Positions 9,454 through 19,431 of a stretch of 64,000 nt of DNA are shown here, piece by piece. This stretch comes from Croceicoccus bisphenolivorans. Lineage in GTDB: Bacteria; Pseudomonadota; Alphaproteobacteria; Sphingomonadales; Sphingomonadaceae. How positions within the stretch are numbered: position 1 is the stretch's first letter; every line of letters starts with the position of its first letter. The stretch is taken from the NCBI RefSeq assembly GCF_001634625.1, contig NZ_LRSE01000010.1, positions 79,669-143,668 on the forward strand, read 5' to 3'. Both the position numbers and the translations under genes were made by a program. The notes below the pieces were generated by a model. That model saw nothing but the letters and a program-made list of their open reading frames with translations, was not told the DNA's origin and did not search any database.

Positions 9454-10523
9454 GCCGCTTCGTTCTGCGCGGCGAGGCGCGCGGCCTGATCCTCTGCGAT
9501 CAGGGCATCGATCATTTCGCCAAGGCCGGTGCCTTCAAGGATCTCCGGCAACTTGTGCAGGGTCAGCCCGATGCGGTGATCGGTCACCCGCCCTTGCGGG
9601 AAGTTGTAGGTGCGGATGCGTTCGGACCGGTCGCCGCTGCCCACCATCGCCTTGCGGGCCTCGGCCTCTGCGCCGTGGGCTTCGTCCCGCATCTTTTCGT
9701 AAAGGCGCGCGCGCAGGACCTGCATCGCCTTGGCCTTGTTCTTGTGCTGGCTGCGCTCGTCCTGCTGAGTCACCACGATGCCGCTGGGCAAGTGGGTGAT
9801 GCGCACGGCGGAATCGGTGGTGTTGACGTGCTGTCCGCCCGCGCCGGATGCGCGGTAGATGTCGATCTTGATGTCGTTGTCCGCGATCTGGACGTCGACC
9901 TCGTCCGGTTCGGGCAGCACGGCGACAGTCGCCGCGCTCGTATGAATGCGCCCTCCGCTTTCGGTAACGGGAACGCGCTGCACGCGGTGCACGCCGCTTT
10001 CGAACTTCAGCTTGGCGAAGACGCCGGTGCCGGACACGTTGGCGACGACTTCCTTGAAACCGCCGATGTCCGACGCATTCATGCTGATCGTCTCGACCTT
10101 CCAGCCCTGTTCTGCGGCATAGCGTTCGTACATGCGGAACAGGTCTGCGGCGAAAAGCGCGGCCTCGTCCCCGCCGGTACCGGCGCGGATTTCCAGCATC
10201 GCCGGGCGCGCATCGGCAGAATCGCGGGGCAGGAGAGCGATGGCAAGGCGGGCTTCCGCATCCGGCAGATCGCTTTCGATGCGGGCGATGTCTTCCGCCG
10301 CCATCGCCTTCATTTCCGGATCGGCCAGCATGTCCCGCAACTCGGCCAGTTCGGCGCGCATTGCCGAAACGTCGGCAGCTTCCCGGGCGACCGGTTCCAG
10401 TTCCGCATAGTCGCGGCTGGCCTTTACGAAGTCGTCACCCTCCAGCGTACCGGAAGCGAGCCGTGCTTCCAGTTCTGAAAAGCGCTGCGCGATCTGGGCC
10501 AGGCGTTCGTTGGAGACGTTCAT
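9450..10523 (-). CDS. prfA: Peptide chain release factor 1
   Basis: At 357 residues it is normal length. It has the GGQ peptidyl-hydrolysis motif (229-231, in SGAGGQHVN) and PVT (185-187), the RF1-type tripeptide region that reads UAG and UAA. It overlaps hisS upstream (4 bases, ATGA) and prmC downstream (4 bases), giving a compact translation operon. Confidence 0.97.
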   Translation of the reverse strand: MNVSNERLAQIAQRFSELEARLASGTLEGDDFVKASRDYAELEPVAREAADVSAMRAELAELRDMLADPEMKAMAAEDIARIESDLPDAEARLAIALLPRDSADARPAMLEIRAGTGGDEAALFAADLFRMYERYAAEQGWKVETISMNASDIGGFKEVVANVSGTGVFAKLKFESGVHRVQRVPVTESGGRIHTSAATVAVLPEPDEVDVQIADNDIKIDIYRASGAGGQHVNTTDSAVRITHLPSGIVVTQQDERSQHKNKAKAMQVLRARLYEKMRDEAHGAEAEARKAMVGSGDRSERIRTYNFPQGRVTDHRIGLTLHKLPEILEGTGLGEMIDALIAEDQAARLAAQNEAA

Positions 10524-11881
10524 CTTTTTTGGGGTAAGACCGCAAAATCAGCAAAGAAGCGTTCGTTTTGTGAAATTGGAACGAGCATCATTGCTGTGTC
10601 GAGGATGGCCTTAGCTTTGTCCTCAAGATCAATTTCGAGAATGTCAGGAGCGCCTTTGCCCCTTTTTAGGTCGATAAAGATTGGATTCCAGTTTGGCCGA
10701 TCCTCGATGGGTGAGCGGATTACAAACAGCATTTGCGGTTCAAGACCTTGGGCTTTTGCAAAGCGCTTTTTCTTGCTGCCTGATTGCACAGTTTCGACCG
10801 AAATTCCGATCATTCGGAGAGCGGATGCGACTTTAATGATCTGGTCGTCGAGGCCATCTTCTTCGGAAAATACTACCACTTCAGGACCGCCAATCTTGCG
10901 CTCACCCACCAGCATGGCCAGACGCTCGATCCCCGCAGCCCAGCCGACTGCAGGTGTATGCGGGCCGCCCAAGCTTTCCATGAGTCCGTCATAGCGCCCG
11001 CCGCCGAGTACGGTACTTTGACTGCCTAGCCGTGCGGCGGCTTGCGATCCTTCGTCGGGTATGAATTCGAAAGCCGTGTGGCGATAGTAGTCGAGACCTC
11101 GAACAAGTTTGGGGGCCGACACCCAATCGACACTCGCCGCTTTCAAGTTCGCTTTGACATCGTCGAAGAATCGTCTGGCTGAGTCGGTAAGATAGGCATC
11201 GATCCCAGGCGCCATCTGTACGATCTTGGTGTCGTCGGGGTGTTTGCTGTCGAGAATGCGCAGCGGGTTGCTGCCCAGCCGGATCTGACTATCTGATGAC
11301 AAGTACGAGGCATGTGCTTCAAAGTGGTTGATCAGATCGGCCCGCCAGCGATCTCGTGACTCCACATCGCCGAGCGTATTGAGATGCAGGGTGACGCCCT
11401 TGATTCCCAGTTCGTTCAGCAACTGGTCGGCCATGACCAGAAGCTCGACATCGGCCTGCGGTTCGGCAGCCCCGATCACTTCGGCGTCGATCTGGTGGAA
11501 CTGGCGATAGCGGCCCTTTTGCGGGCGTTCATACCGAAACAGGGGGCCGTGTGTTGCGATCTTCAGCGGCGCATACTGCTTCCACCCGTCGGTCAGGTAG
11601 GCGCGGGCAAGCCCGGCGGTGAATTCGGGGCGCAGGGTCAGCAATTCCCCGCCGCGATCCTCGAACGAATACATTTCCTTGGACACGACATCGGTCGTCT
11701 CGCCAAGGCTGCGGGAAAACACGCTCGTCTTCTCGAACACCGGCATTTCGACGCGGCGGAAGCGATAGAGCTTGCGCACGCGTTCGAACGTTTCGACGAC
11801 GTGGGCGAAGCTTTCAGCCTCTGCGCCGAAGATGTCCTGCGTTCCGCGAATGGCCTGTGGGGTGTCGATCTTCTCGCTCAT
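10520..11881 (-). CDS. hisS: Histidyl-tRNA synthetase
   Basis: The start is at the ATG at 11881 (453 residues, protein begins [17 protein letters not shown]); the frame continues upstream to 12202 without homology. Class II synthetase motifs are present: [13 protein letters not shown] near motif 1/2, [16 protein letters not shown] (motif 2) and the histidine-specific [14 protein letters not shown]. It is a cytoplasmic enzyme that charges tRNA-His. It is first in the hisS-prfA-prmC operon and is divergent from ppa. Confidence 0.96.
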   Translation of the reverse strand: MSEKIDTPQAIRGTQDIFGAEAESFAHVVETFERVRKLYRFRRVEMPVFEKTSVFSRSLGETTDVVSKEMYSFEDRGGELLTLRPEFTAGLARAYLTDGWKQYAPLKIATHGPLFRYERPQKGRYRQFHQIDAEVIGAAEPQADVELLVMADQLLNELGIKGVTLHLNTLGDVESRDRWRADLINHFEAHASYLSSDSQIRLGSNPLRILDSKHPDDTKIVQMAPGIDAYLTDSARRFFDDVKANLKAASVDWVSAPKLVRGLDYYRHTAFEFIPDEGSQAAARLGSQSTVLGGGRYDGLMESLGGPHTPAVGWAAGIERLAMLVGERKIGGPEVVVFSEEDGLDDQIIKVASALRMIGISVETVQSGSKKKRFAKAQGLEPQMLFVIRSPIEDRPNWNPIFIDLKRGKGAPDILEIDLEDKAKAILDTAMMLVPISQNERFFADFAVLPQKR

Positions 11882-12098
11882 GGCCGCGCGCCTTAGCGAT
11901 GTTCCCCGCGCGATGGAAGCACCGGCGCAGGCCACGGCTTTCGCGCCGCGTATGCGAAGACGGGCGGAATTAGACCAAAGCGGGCCTTGGCTAGGCGATC
12001 CCTGCGCGCTAGAGGCGGCGCGACGCCCACCGCTGCTGCAGTGCGGCATGAAACGACCGACCCATTTCGGCCAGCCTTGCGAGACGACAGGAAATTCC

Positions 12099-12638
12099 AT
12101 GCGCATCGACATGATCCCCACCGGCGACAATCCGCCCGAAAGCCTCAACGTTATCATCGAAGTGCCCACCGGCGGCGAACCGGTGAAGTACGAGTTCGAC
12201 AAGGAATCGGGCGCGCTTTACGTCGATCGCATCCTGCACACGCCGATGCGCTATCCCGCGAACTACGGCTTTGTGCCGCACACCCTGTCGCCCGATGGCG
12301 ATCCGCTGGACGCGCTTGTCATCTCGCGCAGCCCCTTCATCCCCGGCTGCGTCGTCCGTGCCCGTCCGATCGGCGTGCTGAACCTGGAAGACGAACACGG
12401 CGGCGACGAAAAGCTGGTCTGCGTGCCGGTCGACACGACGTTCCCCTACTACTCCGACGTGGGCGAAACGAAGGACCTGCCCTCGATCATCTTTGCGCAG
12501 ATCGAGCACTTCTTCACCCACTACAAGGATCTGGAGAAGGAAAAGTGGGTTCGTATCGGCAACTGGGGCGATGCCGCGGAAGCCAAGCGGATCGTGCTGG
12601 AAGCGATCGACCGCTACAACGACGGCAAGAAGGGCTGA
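12099..12638 (+). CDS. ppa: Inorganic pyrophosphatase (family I)
   Basis: The start is the ATG at 12099; codons in frame upstream show no similarity. The 179-residue length is standard. Active-site signatures are present: VKYEFDK around Lys30, NYGFVP around Tyr56, and DGDPLDALV (66-74) with metal-binding aspartates. It hydrolyses pyrophosphate and so drives biosynthetic reactions forward. It is transcribed divergently from hisS and converges with the MscS gene. Confidence 0.97.
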   Translation: MRIDMIPTGDNPPESLNVIIEVPTGGEPVKYEFDKESGALYVDRILHTPMRYPANYGFVPHTLSPDGDPLDALVISRSPFIPGCVVRARPIGVLNLEDEHGGDEKLVCVPVDTTFPYYSDVGETKDLPSIIFAQIEHFFTHYKDLEKEKWVRIGNWGDAAEAKRIVLEAIDRYNDGKKG

Positions 12639-12685
12639 TAGCCCTGTAGCCGGTTTTCAGGCGGCTGACCTTCAGGGGCCGGCCG

Positions 12686-14095
12686 TTATTCGATGGGCCT
12701 GCTCGAATCGAGCAGGTCCTTCTCCCCGCTCGCGGCCCGCTCCCGCTCGACAAGTTCGGCGACATGCGTTTCGGGCACCGTGTTGTCGACTTGCGCGACA
12801 TCCTTCGCGATGTCGCGCGCAGGCGCCGGTTCGGGCGCGGCGACCGGTCCGGCAACCTCCCCGGTACGGGGTGCTTCGGGCAGGGGCGCGCTGCGTGGAT
12901 CGACGCGTAGCCGGTAGATCGGCTCCGGCAGGGCGAAGCCTTCCGCCTCCAGCGCGGCTTTCGCGGCCTGTATGCCAAGCGAGCGCGCCTTGTAGAAATC
13001 TGTCTCCGACTGGTCGATCCAGCCGAGGAACTTCAGCACGATGTTCGAATCGCCCACTTGTTCGATCCGCGCGCTCGGCTTGGGGTCTTTCAGCACGAAG
13101 TCCAGCCGGCCCAGCGCTGCGACGCCGACGGCCATGCCTTCTACCGGATCGTCATCCGCATCGATGCCGAGATCGAAATCGAACCGGCGCTGCGGGTTGC
13201 GCGTGTAGTTGAGGATGACCGCCTTGAAGACGGTGGCGTTGGGGATGCGCAGATGGTTGCCGTCCAGGGTCATCAACACGGTGGCGCGGCTGGTCAGGCG
13301 GATGACGCGGCCTTCGTTCCCTTCGATCACCACATGGTCGTTGGCGCGGAACGGCTGGCGCAGCGACAGCATGATGGACGAGATGTAGTTGTCGATCGTG
13401 TCGCGCACGGCAAAGCCGATGGCGATGCCGATAACGCCGGATATGCCCAGCAGCGCGCCAAGCAGGGCGGTGGCGCCCAGGATCTTGAGTGCCAGATAGA
13501 GCCCCGCCAGCACGCCGACGAAGCGGATCGCGCTTTGCAGCAGTTCGGCGATGAACGGATTGGGCGTCAACCGCCGCCACATGGCCGACAGGTTGGATAT
13601 CCAGCGGAACAGCAGCATCACCAGCGCCGCGATCAGCACGGCGACTGCCACCAGCGGCAGCATCCGCCACAAGTCGCGGGCCTTGCCGGCGATGGAGTTG
13701 ACGGTGGGGGCAAGATTGCTGTCGACCGCAAGATCGCGCTCGATCGCGTTGTCGACTGTCACCACGCCGGAAACGCGCGCGGCGATGGTGGCCGCCTGCT
13801 TCGCATCGGAGGCAGAGGCGACGCTGCCCGTAAGCCGCACGACGCCCTGTTCCACCTCTACCTCTACCGCGCGCAGATCATCGATCGCGGCGAAGATGCC
13901 GCGGATACGTTCGGCAATCCGCGCATCGGCATCGGCCGCCCGCTCGGTCTCTATCGCGCCGGCCTGTTGCGGGGGCGGAGTGGGTGTTTCCTTGGTATCC
14001 GGCGCGGGGAGGGCGGTTATCGCGGCCGTGGCCGGGGCAATGCCGACCAGCAGTGACACACACACGGCGAGGATATGGCGCGCCGCGCGTATCAC
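12686..14095 (-). CDS. Mechanosensitive channel of the MscS family with N-terminal BON domain
   Basis: The start is the GTG at 14095, preceded by a GAGGAGGGG ribosome binding site (14098-14106); an upstream in-frame ATG at 14119 would overlap pmbA. A signal peptide is followed by a BON domain (AVEVEVEQGVVRLTGSVAS, about residues 70-130). Transmembrane helices come next, then the MscS pore-lining and beta domain with FAVRDTIDNYISSIMLSLRQPF and IEGNEGRVIRLTSRATVL. The C-terminal tail is long and proline/acid-rich. It is likely an inner-membrane osmotic safety valve. It follows pmbA by 10 bases. Confidence 0.9.
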   Translation of the reverse strand: MIRAARHILAVCVSLLVGIAPATAAITALPAPDTKETPTPPPQQAGAIETERAADADARIAERIRGIFAAIDDLRAVEVEVEQGVVRLTGSVASASDAKQAATIAARVSGVVTVDNAIERDLAVDSNLAPTVNSIAGKARDLWRMLPLVAVAVLIAALVMLLFRWISNLSAMWRRLTPNPFIAELLQSAIRFVGVLAGLYLALKILGATALLGALLGISGVIGIAIGFAVRDTIDNYISSIMLSLRQPFRANDHVVIEGNEGRVIRLTSRATVLMTLDGNHLRIPNATVFKAVILNYTRNPQRRFDFDLGIDADDDPVEGMAVGVAALGRLDFVLKDPKPSARIEQVGDSNIVLKFLGWIDQSETDFYKARSLGIQAAKAALEAEGFALPEPIYRLRVDPRSAPLPEAPRTGEVAGPVAAPEPAPARDIAKDVAQVDNTVPETHVAELVERERAASGEKDLLDSSRPIE

Positions 14096-14105
14096 CGTCC
14101 CCTCC

Positions 14106-15449
14106 TCAGGCTCCGGCAACGGTCATGCCGTCGATCCGCAAGGTGGGGACGTTGACCGAATAGATGTGCTCAAGGTCGCTTGCCGCGCGCATTTGCCGGA
14201 ACATATCGCGCAGGTTTCCGGCGATGGTGATGCCCGAAACCGGCCCGACGATTTCGCCACCGCGTATGGCAAAGCCCGATGCCCCGCGGCTGTAGTCGCC
14301 GGTAACGCCGTTGACGCCATGACCGATCAGGTCGGTGACGAGCACGCCTTCGCCAATGTCGGCGATCAGTTCCGCAACCGATTGCTCGCCCGGTTGCAGC
14401 ACCGCGTTGGAGGACGCGACACTCGGCCCCGCACCGCCCGAGCGTACGGCATGGCCGGTCGGCTGGCGGCCCAGCTTGCGCGCCGAAGTGGCATCCAGCA
14501 GCCAGCTGCCCAGCACGCCCTTGTCGATCAGGGTGGTGGCACGGGTTTCCAGCCCTTCGCCGTCGAACGGGCGGGAGGCTAGCCCGCGCTGCTTCAGCGG
14601 ATCGTCGACGATGGTGATGGCGGAATCGAACACGGCTTCGCCTTCGCAATCGAGCAGGAAGCTTGCGCCGCGTGCAATGCCCGGCCCGGAAATCGCGGCC
14701 ACGAAGTGTCCGATCAGCGAACGGCCCGCCTGTGGATCGAACACGACCGGCATTGCCCCGCTGGGCATGGATGCGGGGTTGAGCCGCGCCACAGCTCGTT
14801 CGGCGGCTTTCGCGCCGATGCTTGCCGCGTCGGGAAGATCGCCTGCATGGCGGGCGACGCGCCATTCCATGCCGCGTTCCATGCCGCTGCCGGTTCCGGC
14901 GACGACGGCGGCGGACAGCGAATGCTGCGACTGGCGATAGCTTCGTGCGCAACCGTGGCTCGTGGCCAGCGCAATCGTGCTGCCGCCCGTGCCTGCCGCT
15001 GCGCCTTCGCTGTTGGTGATGCCAGCCACGGCCCTTGCCGCATCCTCGGTCGCTTCGGCTGCGGCGCGCAGGGCCTCGCTTTCCGTTTCGAGGGAGACGA
15101 GGTCGAGATCCGGCGTCGGCCCGCTCATCAACAGGTCTTGCGGGGCCAGACCGGCATATTCGTCGTCAGGTGCGGATCGGGCCATGGCGATGGCGCGTGT
15201 GGCCAGTTCTTCCAGCCCGGCCGTATCGACCGCGCTGGACCCGATCGTCGCCTGTTTCCGGCCGACGAAGACGCGAAGTCCGAAATGCTCCGCTTCCGAC
15301 CGGTCCACCGATTCGAGCTGGCCGAGGCGGACCTGTACGCTTTCCGAATGGCTGCCGACATAGACGGTATCGGCTGCGTCCGCGCCAATCGTTCGGGCGC
15401 ACCTGATCAAATCCGCGCACCGTTCGAGCGCGTCGCCCTCGTTCAACAT
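14106..15449 (-). CDS. pmbA: TldD/PmbA family metalloprotease, PmbA type
   Basis: 447 residues, the usual PmbA length. Typical features include the glycine-rich ATSHGCARSYRQSQHS region, SLIGHFVAAISGPGIARGASFL, and the end segment YSRGASGFAIRGGEIVGPVSGITIAGNL (written in parts here). PmbA lacks the HExxxH metal motif of its partner TldD, which is not in the window. The TldD/E pair processes unfolded peptides, for example in microcin B17 maturation. It is upstream of and probably co-transcribed with the MscS gene. Confidence 0.92.
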   Translation of the reverse strand: MLNEGDALERCADLIRCARTIGADAADTVYVGSHSESVQVRLGQLESVDRSEAEHFGLRVFVGRKQATIGSSAVDTAGLEELATRAIAMARSAPDDEYAGLAPQDLLMSGPTPDLDLVSLETESEALRAAAEATEDAARAVAGITNSEGAAAGTGGSTIALATSHGCARSYRQSQHSLSAAVVAGTGSGMERGMEWRVARHAGDLPDAASIGAKAAERAVARLNPASMPSGAMPVVFDPQAGRSLIGHFVAAISGPGIARGASFLLDCEGEAVFDSAITIVDDPLKQRGLASRPFDGEGLETRATTLIDKGVLGSWLLDATSARKLGRQPTGHAVRSGGAGPSVASSNAVLQPGEQSVAELIADIGEGVLVTDLIGHGVNGVTGDYSRGASGFAIRGGEIVGPVSGITIAGNLRDMFRQMRAASDLEHIYSVNVPTLRIDGMTVAGA

Positions 15450-15569
15450 TTGGCGCTCAACATTTGGTTTCAGATGAAATGGTCATGGGGTACAACTAAG
15501 CCGTCTCGCCCGCCGGGGCAAGCTGCGAACGGGTCGCTGTCGATAGCCTTCAGGTCAGCGGATAGCAGG

Positions 15570-15974
15570 TCAATGGCTGGCGAGCGCGATGCAGCGGGCA
15601 ATGCCGGCAAGAGCGAACGGCAGGCCGATTGCGGTTAGCCAGATGATCAGCCGGTCGCGTTTGAAGCGACGCTCATGCACCGGATCGAATATCTCGTCCT
15701 CCCCCAGTGCCACCCAATGCCGTTCCAGCGTACGCGCGGCGGGGATGATCGCGGCAACCAGCACGACGAGCGCAAGATAGGGCAGCAGCGAGTGATTGAG
15801 TTCCTTCAGCTGCTTCATGGTCACGAAGATCTGCAGGCCGGTATAAGCCAGCAGGCCATAGGCAAGGTTGTCACTGATCCGCTGGGGCCACCCGCGTTTT
15901 GCATGAGGTGCATCGCCCGTATCGGTCGGCATGGCCCGGTGTCCGTGCCGGGCGGTCTTTTCAATCAGGCCCAT
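15570..15974 (-). CDS. Small membrane protein of unknown function
   Basis: The start is taken at the ATG at 15974 because AAGGA lies 7 bases before it; the frame opens at 16022. The 134-residue protein has an N-terminal charged segment, then about three hydrophobic helices (NLAYGLLAYTGLQIFVTM, LLPYLALVVLVAAIIPA, LIIWLTAIGLPFALAGIA) with basic residues between. I do not recognise a family. It is transcribed divergently from lptB. Confidence 0.55.
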   Translation of the reverse strand: MGLIEKTARHGHRAMPTDTGDAPHAKRGWPQRISDNLAYGLLAYTGLQIFVTMKQLKELNHSLLPYLALVVLVAAIIPAARTLERHWVALGEDEIFDPVHERRFKRDRLIIWLTAIGLPFALAGIARCIALASH

Positions 15975-16267
15975 CAGGGTGTCCTTCCCGATCGCTTGCG
16001 AATCGTGTTGCGAACAGAACATACGATCGGTTCGACAGTGTCCGTACGCAGGCGTTTTCCGAAAACATTACATCACGATGGCATCCGCCCCGTCAAGCAC
16101 GGTGGTCGGTCTTCACCCGGTCGTACCGTAACGTGACGATGCGGCCTTCGACACCAGACATGCACAAATCCTGCCAAACCGGGCTGAACCGTTATCGCGG
16201 GGCTTCAAACATGCGCGCGGGAAGACTATGAGACGGCAAGGCCGGACCAGAATGTGCCTGCAATACA

Positions 16268-17089
16268 TTGCCGATCCGGCAAAGCTTTCGGAGACGACCC
16301 ATCGATACCCTCGCCGCGATCGATCCATCGGTAGACCCGGCAGAAACCGCAGCGCCGCCTGTGCCGCAAGGCGGGCTGGAGGTGGTGTCCATCGCCAAGA
16401 GCTATGACAAGCGGGCGGTGCTGACGGACATCTCACTGTCGGTGGCGAAGGGCGAGGTGCTGGGACTGCTCGGCCCGAACGGTGCGGGCAAGACGACCTG
16501 TTTCTATTCGATCATGGGGCTGGTGAAGCCCGATTCCGGCCGCATCCTGATGGACGGCGTGGACGTGACGAAGCTGCCGATGTATCGCCGCGCCATCCTC
16601 GGCCTCGGCTACCTGCCGCAGGAAACGTCGATCTTTCGCGGCATGACGGTTGAGCAGAACATCAACTGCGTGCTCGAACTGGTCGAACCGGACAAAGCCG
16701 TGCGCGCGCAGGAACTGGAACGGCTGCTGGACGAATTCGGCCTGACACGCCTGCGCGAAAGCGCGGCAATGGCGCTTTCGGGCGGTGAACGCCGTCGTTG
16801 CGAAATTGCCCGCGCACTGGCGGCGAAGCCTTCGATCATGCTGCTGGACGAACCGTTCGCAGGTATCGATCCGTTGTCGATCGGCGACATCCGCGATCTG
16901 GTGATCGAGCTGAAGAGCCGCGGGATCGGTGTGCTGATCACCGACCACAACGTGCGCGAAACCCTTGATATCGTCGATCGTGCCTGCATCATCTACGGCG
17001 GGCAGGTGCTGTTCGCCGGGTCGCCCGAAGACCTCGTCGCGAACGAGGACGTGCGCCGCCTCTACCTGGGTGAGGGCTTCACGCTCTGA
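16268..17089 (+). CDS. lptB: LPS export ABC transporter ATP-binding protein
   Basis: The ATPase has Walker A GPNGAGKTT (69-77), signature LSGGERRRCEIARAL and Walker B LLDEPFAGIDP, with the LptB-type LTDISLSVAKGEVLGLLG start. It drives extraction of lipopolysaccharide from the inner membrane together with LptFG. The annotated start is a TTG with no clear ribosome binding site; the conserved part begins about residue 37, so the exact N-terminus is uncertain. lptA/lptC are not adjacent. The lptB-rpoN order is common in proteobacteria. Confidence 0.93.
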   Translation: MPIRQSFRRRPIDTLAAIDPSVDPAETAAPPVPQGGLEVVSIAKSYDKRAVLTDISLSVAKGEVLGLLGPNGAGKTTCFYSIMGLVKPDSGRILMDGVDVTKLPMYRRAILGLGYLPQETSIFRGMTVEQNINCVLELVEPDKAVRAQELERLLDEFGLTRLRESAAMALSGGERRRCEIARALAAKPSIMLLDEPFAGIDPLSIGDIRDLVIELKSRGIGVLITDHNVRETLDIVDRACIIYGGQVLFAGSPEDLVANEDVRRLYLGEGFTL

Positions 17090-17112
17090 AGCCGATGCGC
17101 AGTTCCTGACCG

Positions 17113-18579
17113 ATGGCATTAGGCCCCCGCCTCGACCTACGGCAGACGCAATCGCTGGTGATGACACCGCAGCTGCAGCAGGCAATCCGCCTGCTTGCGC
17201 TGTCGAATCTCGAACTCGAATCCTTCATCGCCGATGCCGTTGCCGACAATCCGATCATCGACCTTGCCCGCGAAGAGGGGGAGGAGCGGCGCGATGACGC
17301 GGGCGAGGAAGCCCTGCACGAAGCCGTGCCAGACCAGGCGACTGGCGACGGGGAGGCGGCACTCGACATCGCGGGCGAGATGCTGGACCGCGATGTCGAC
17401 ACAGGCGCGGGCCTCGGCAGCGGTTCGGGTGGCGGCGTGGTGGAAGGCTTCGATGCGATCGAAGCCGCGAGCGACAGCGCGGAAACGCTGGCCGATCATC
17501 TCCACGCCCAGATCGGGGCGGGAGGAGGCTCTGCCACGGAACAGTTCATCGCCCACCAGTTGATCGACCAGCTGGACGAGGCCGGTTATCTTACCCTGCC
17601 GCTTGCCGAAATCGCCGAACTGCTTGGCGTCTCCGTCGATCAGGCAGAGGCGGGCCTGAGGCTGGTGCAGGCGCTGGATCCCACCGGTGTCGGTGCGCGC
17701 GACCTTGCCGAATGCATCGCGCTTCAGGCGATCGAGGCGGACCGTTACGACCCCTGCATGAAAGTGCTGATCGCCAATCTCGACCTGCTGGCACGCGGCA
17801 ATCTTGCCCAGTTGAAACGCATGTGCCGCGTTGACGACGAGGATCTTGCCGACATGATCGCGGAACTGCGCGGTTACGATCCCAAGCCGGGGTGCAGCAT
17901 CGGCGGCGATGCCGCGCCGCCGGTCGTTCCCGATGTTTTCGTGCGCCAGGGCAAGGCGGGCGGCTGGGCGATTGCGCTGAACCGCGAAACGCTGCCGCGC
18001 CTCGTGATCGATCGCGAATATTACACCAGCCTGAAAACCGGCTGCGGCAAGGACAAGGCATCGCGCGGCTGGCTGGGCGAAAAGCTGGCCGACGCCAACT
18101 GGCTGGTAAAGGCGCTGGACCAGCGGCAGAAGACGATCCTGAAAGTCGCGAGGGAAATCGTGCGGCGGCAGGAGGGGTTCTTCCTGAAAGGTGTCAGCGC
18201 GCTGGTGCCGCTTACCTTGCGCGACGTGGCAGAGACGGTCGGCATGCACGAATCCACCATCAGCCGCGTGACTTCGAACAAGTTCCTCAATTGCGGGCGC
18301 GGCACGTTCGAACTGAAGTACTTCTTCTCCTCCGGCGTTGCGAAAGCGGGCGGCGGCGAAGGCGAGGGCGCGTCGGCAGAGGCGGTGAAGGCCGCGATCC
18401 GCACGCTGATCGATGCGGAGGAACCGGACGCGATCCTGTCCGACGACACGCTGGTCGACCTACTCAAGGAAAAGGGTTTCAGCCTCGCCCGACGCACAGT
18501 CGCCAAGTATCGCGAGGCGATCGGGCTGGGCAGTTCGGTGCAGCGCCGCCGCCAGAAACGGTTGCAGGGCGCGCGCTAG
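17113..18579 (+). CDS. rpoN: RNA polymerase sigma-54 factor
   Basis: 488 residues. The N-terminal glutamine/leucine-rich region (LRQTQSLVMTPQLQQAIRLL) contacts enhancer-binding proteins. It is followed by an acidic linker, the core-binding region and a helix-turn-helix (TVGMHESTISRVTSNKF). It ends with the RpoN box ARRTVAKYRE that reads the -24 promoter element. Spacing to lptB is 23 bases. It converges with the phosphodiesterase gene, overlapping by 4 bases. Confidence 0.96.
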   Translation: MALGPRLDLRQTQSLVMTPQLQQAIRLLALSNLELESFIADAVADNPIIDLAREEGEERRDDAGEEALHEAVPDQATGDGEAALDIAGEMLDRDVDTGAGLGSGSGGGVVEGFDAIEAASDSAETLADHLHAQIGAGGGSATEQFIAHQLIDQLDEAGYLTLPLAEIAELLGVSVDQAEAGLRLVQALDPTGVGARDLAECIALQAIEADRYDPCMKVLIANLDLLARGNLAQLKRMCRVDDEDLADMIAELRGYDPKPGCSIGGDAAPPVVPDVFVRQGKAGGWAIALNRETLPRLVIDREYYTSLKTGCGKDKASRGWLGEKLADANWLVKALDQRQKTILKVAREIVRRQEGFFLKGVSALVPLTLRDVAETVGMHESTISRVTSNKFLNCGRGTFELKYFFSSGVAKAGGGEGEGASAEAVKAAIRTLIDAEEPDAILSDDTLVDLLKEKGFSLARRTVAKYREAIGLGSSVQRRRQKRLQGAR

Positions 18580-19427
18580 CCTTCGGGCCGTTCCTCGAAC
18601 ATGTGGGCGATCATCGACTGCAGGTTATCGTCATAGCGGGCGAGTATTGTGCGGTCTTCCGCCGTGTCCCAGTGCGTGACCAGCTCGCGCCCGTTCCAGA
18701 AATGCAGCGCATAGGCCGGCGGGTCGGCAACGATCAGCGGGCGCAGGTCCGGCGTTTCGACATCGATATCGGCAAATTCCAGCGCAACCTGCGGCGCGGT
18801 GGACGGTGTCGTCACGACCTCCAGCCCCATCCACGTGCTGGCCGATGCGCGATGAATATGCCCGCAGACCATCGTGTGGACGTTGTCGCGATCTTTCAGG
18901 CACGCGCCAAGCCGCTGCACCCATGGCTCCTGCGGTACTGTCGTCATCCACGGAATGCCCGAATCGAAAGGCGGGTGGTGCTGCACGATGATCGTCGGCG
19001 TCTCCGCGTCCTCGTCCAGCCGCTCTGTCAGCCACTTCGCCCGCGTGTCGCAGAAACCGCCGCCGTGGCGTCCGACTTCCAGCGTGTCGAGCACCAGCAG
19101 CCGCATCGGGCCGGTGCGCAGCTCGTATTGCAGGAAACCGTCGGTGAAGGTGTGTTCGGGGAAGACCTCGGCAAAGTTCGCGCGGTCGTCATGGTTGCCC
19201 AGCGCCATGTGCCAGGGGGCCGGAAACCCCTCCAGCGCCTCCCGCAACCGGCGATAGGAATCAACATCGCCCCGATCGATCAGGTCGCCCGTTAGCAGCA
19301 GCATCGCGGGTAGGGGATCGAGGTTCGCCAGCCGGTCCAGCGTGCGGTCCAGCCGCTGGCGGTTGAACTCGCCGGGCGAGTCCGGCTCGAAGCCGAGGTG
19401 GATATCGGTGATCTGGGCAATCAGCAT
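18576..19427 (-). CDS. CpdA-type class III cyclic-nucleotide phosphodiesterase
   Basis: A 283-residue metallophosphoesterase with DIH (9-11), GDLIDRGD, GNHDD, QHHPPFDSG and GHIH in the order found in CpdA, the 3',5'-cAMP phosphodiesterase. It is 4 bases downstream of the FHA-cytochrome gene and on the same strand as the FAD enzyme that carries two cNMP-binding domains. A role in resetting a cyclic-nucleotide signal for that redox operon is therefore possible (inference). Substrate is not proven by sequence. Confidence 0.82.
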   Translation of the reverse strand: MLIAQITDIHLGFEPDSPGEFNRQRLDRTLDRLANLDPLPAMLLLTGDLIDRGDVDSYRRLREALEGFPAPWHMALGNHDDRANFAEVFPEHTFTDGFLQYELRTGPMRLLVLDTLEVGRHGGGFCDTRAKWLTERLDEDAETPTIIVQHHPPFDSGIPWMTTVPQEPWVQRLGACLKDRDNVHTMVCGHIHRASASTWMGLEVVTTPSTAPQVALEFADIDVETPDLRPLIVADPPAYALHFWNGRELVTHWDTAEDRTILARYDDNLQSMIAHMFEERPEG

Positions 19428-19431
19428 CGCA

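Noticed and set aside
12639..12685. Possible bidirectional terminator between ppa and the MscS gene
   Set aside because: Only short nested pairings (5 bases each) and no T-run on either strand.
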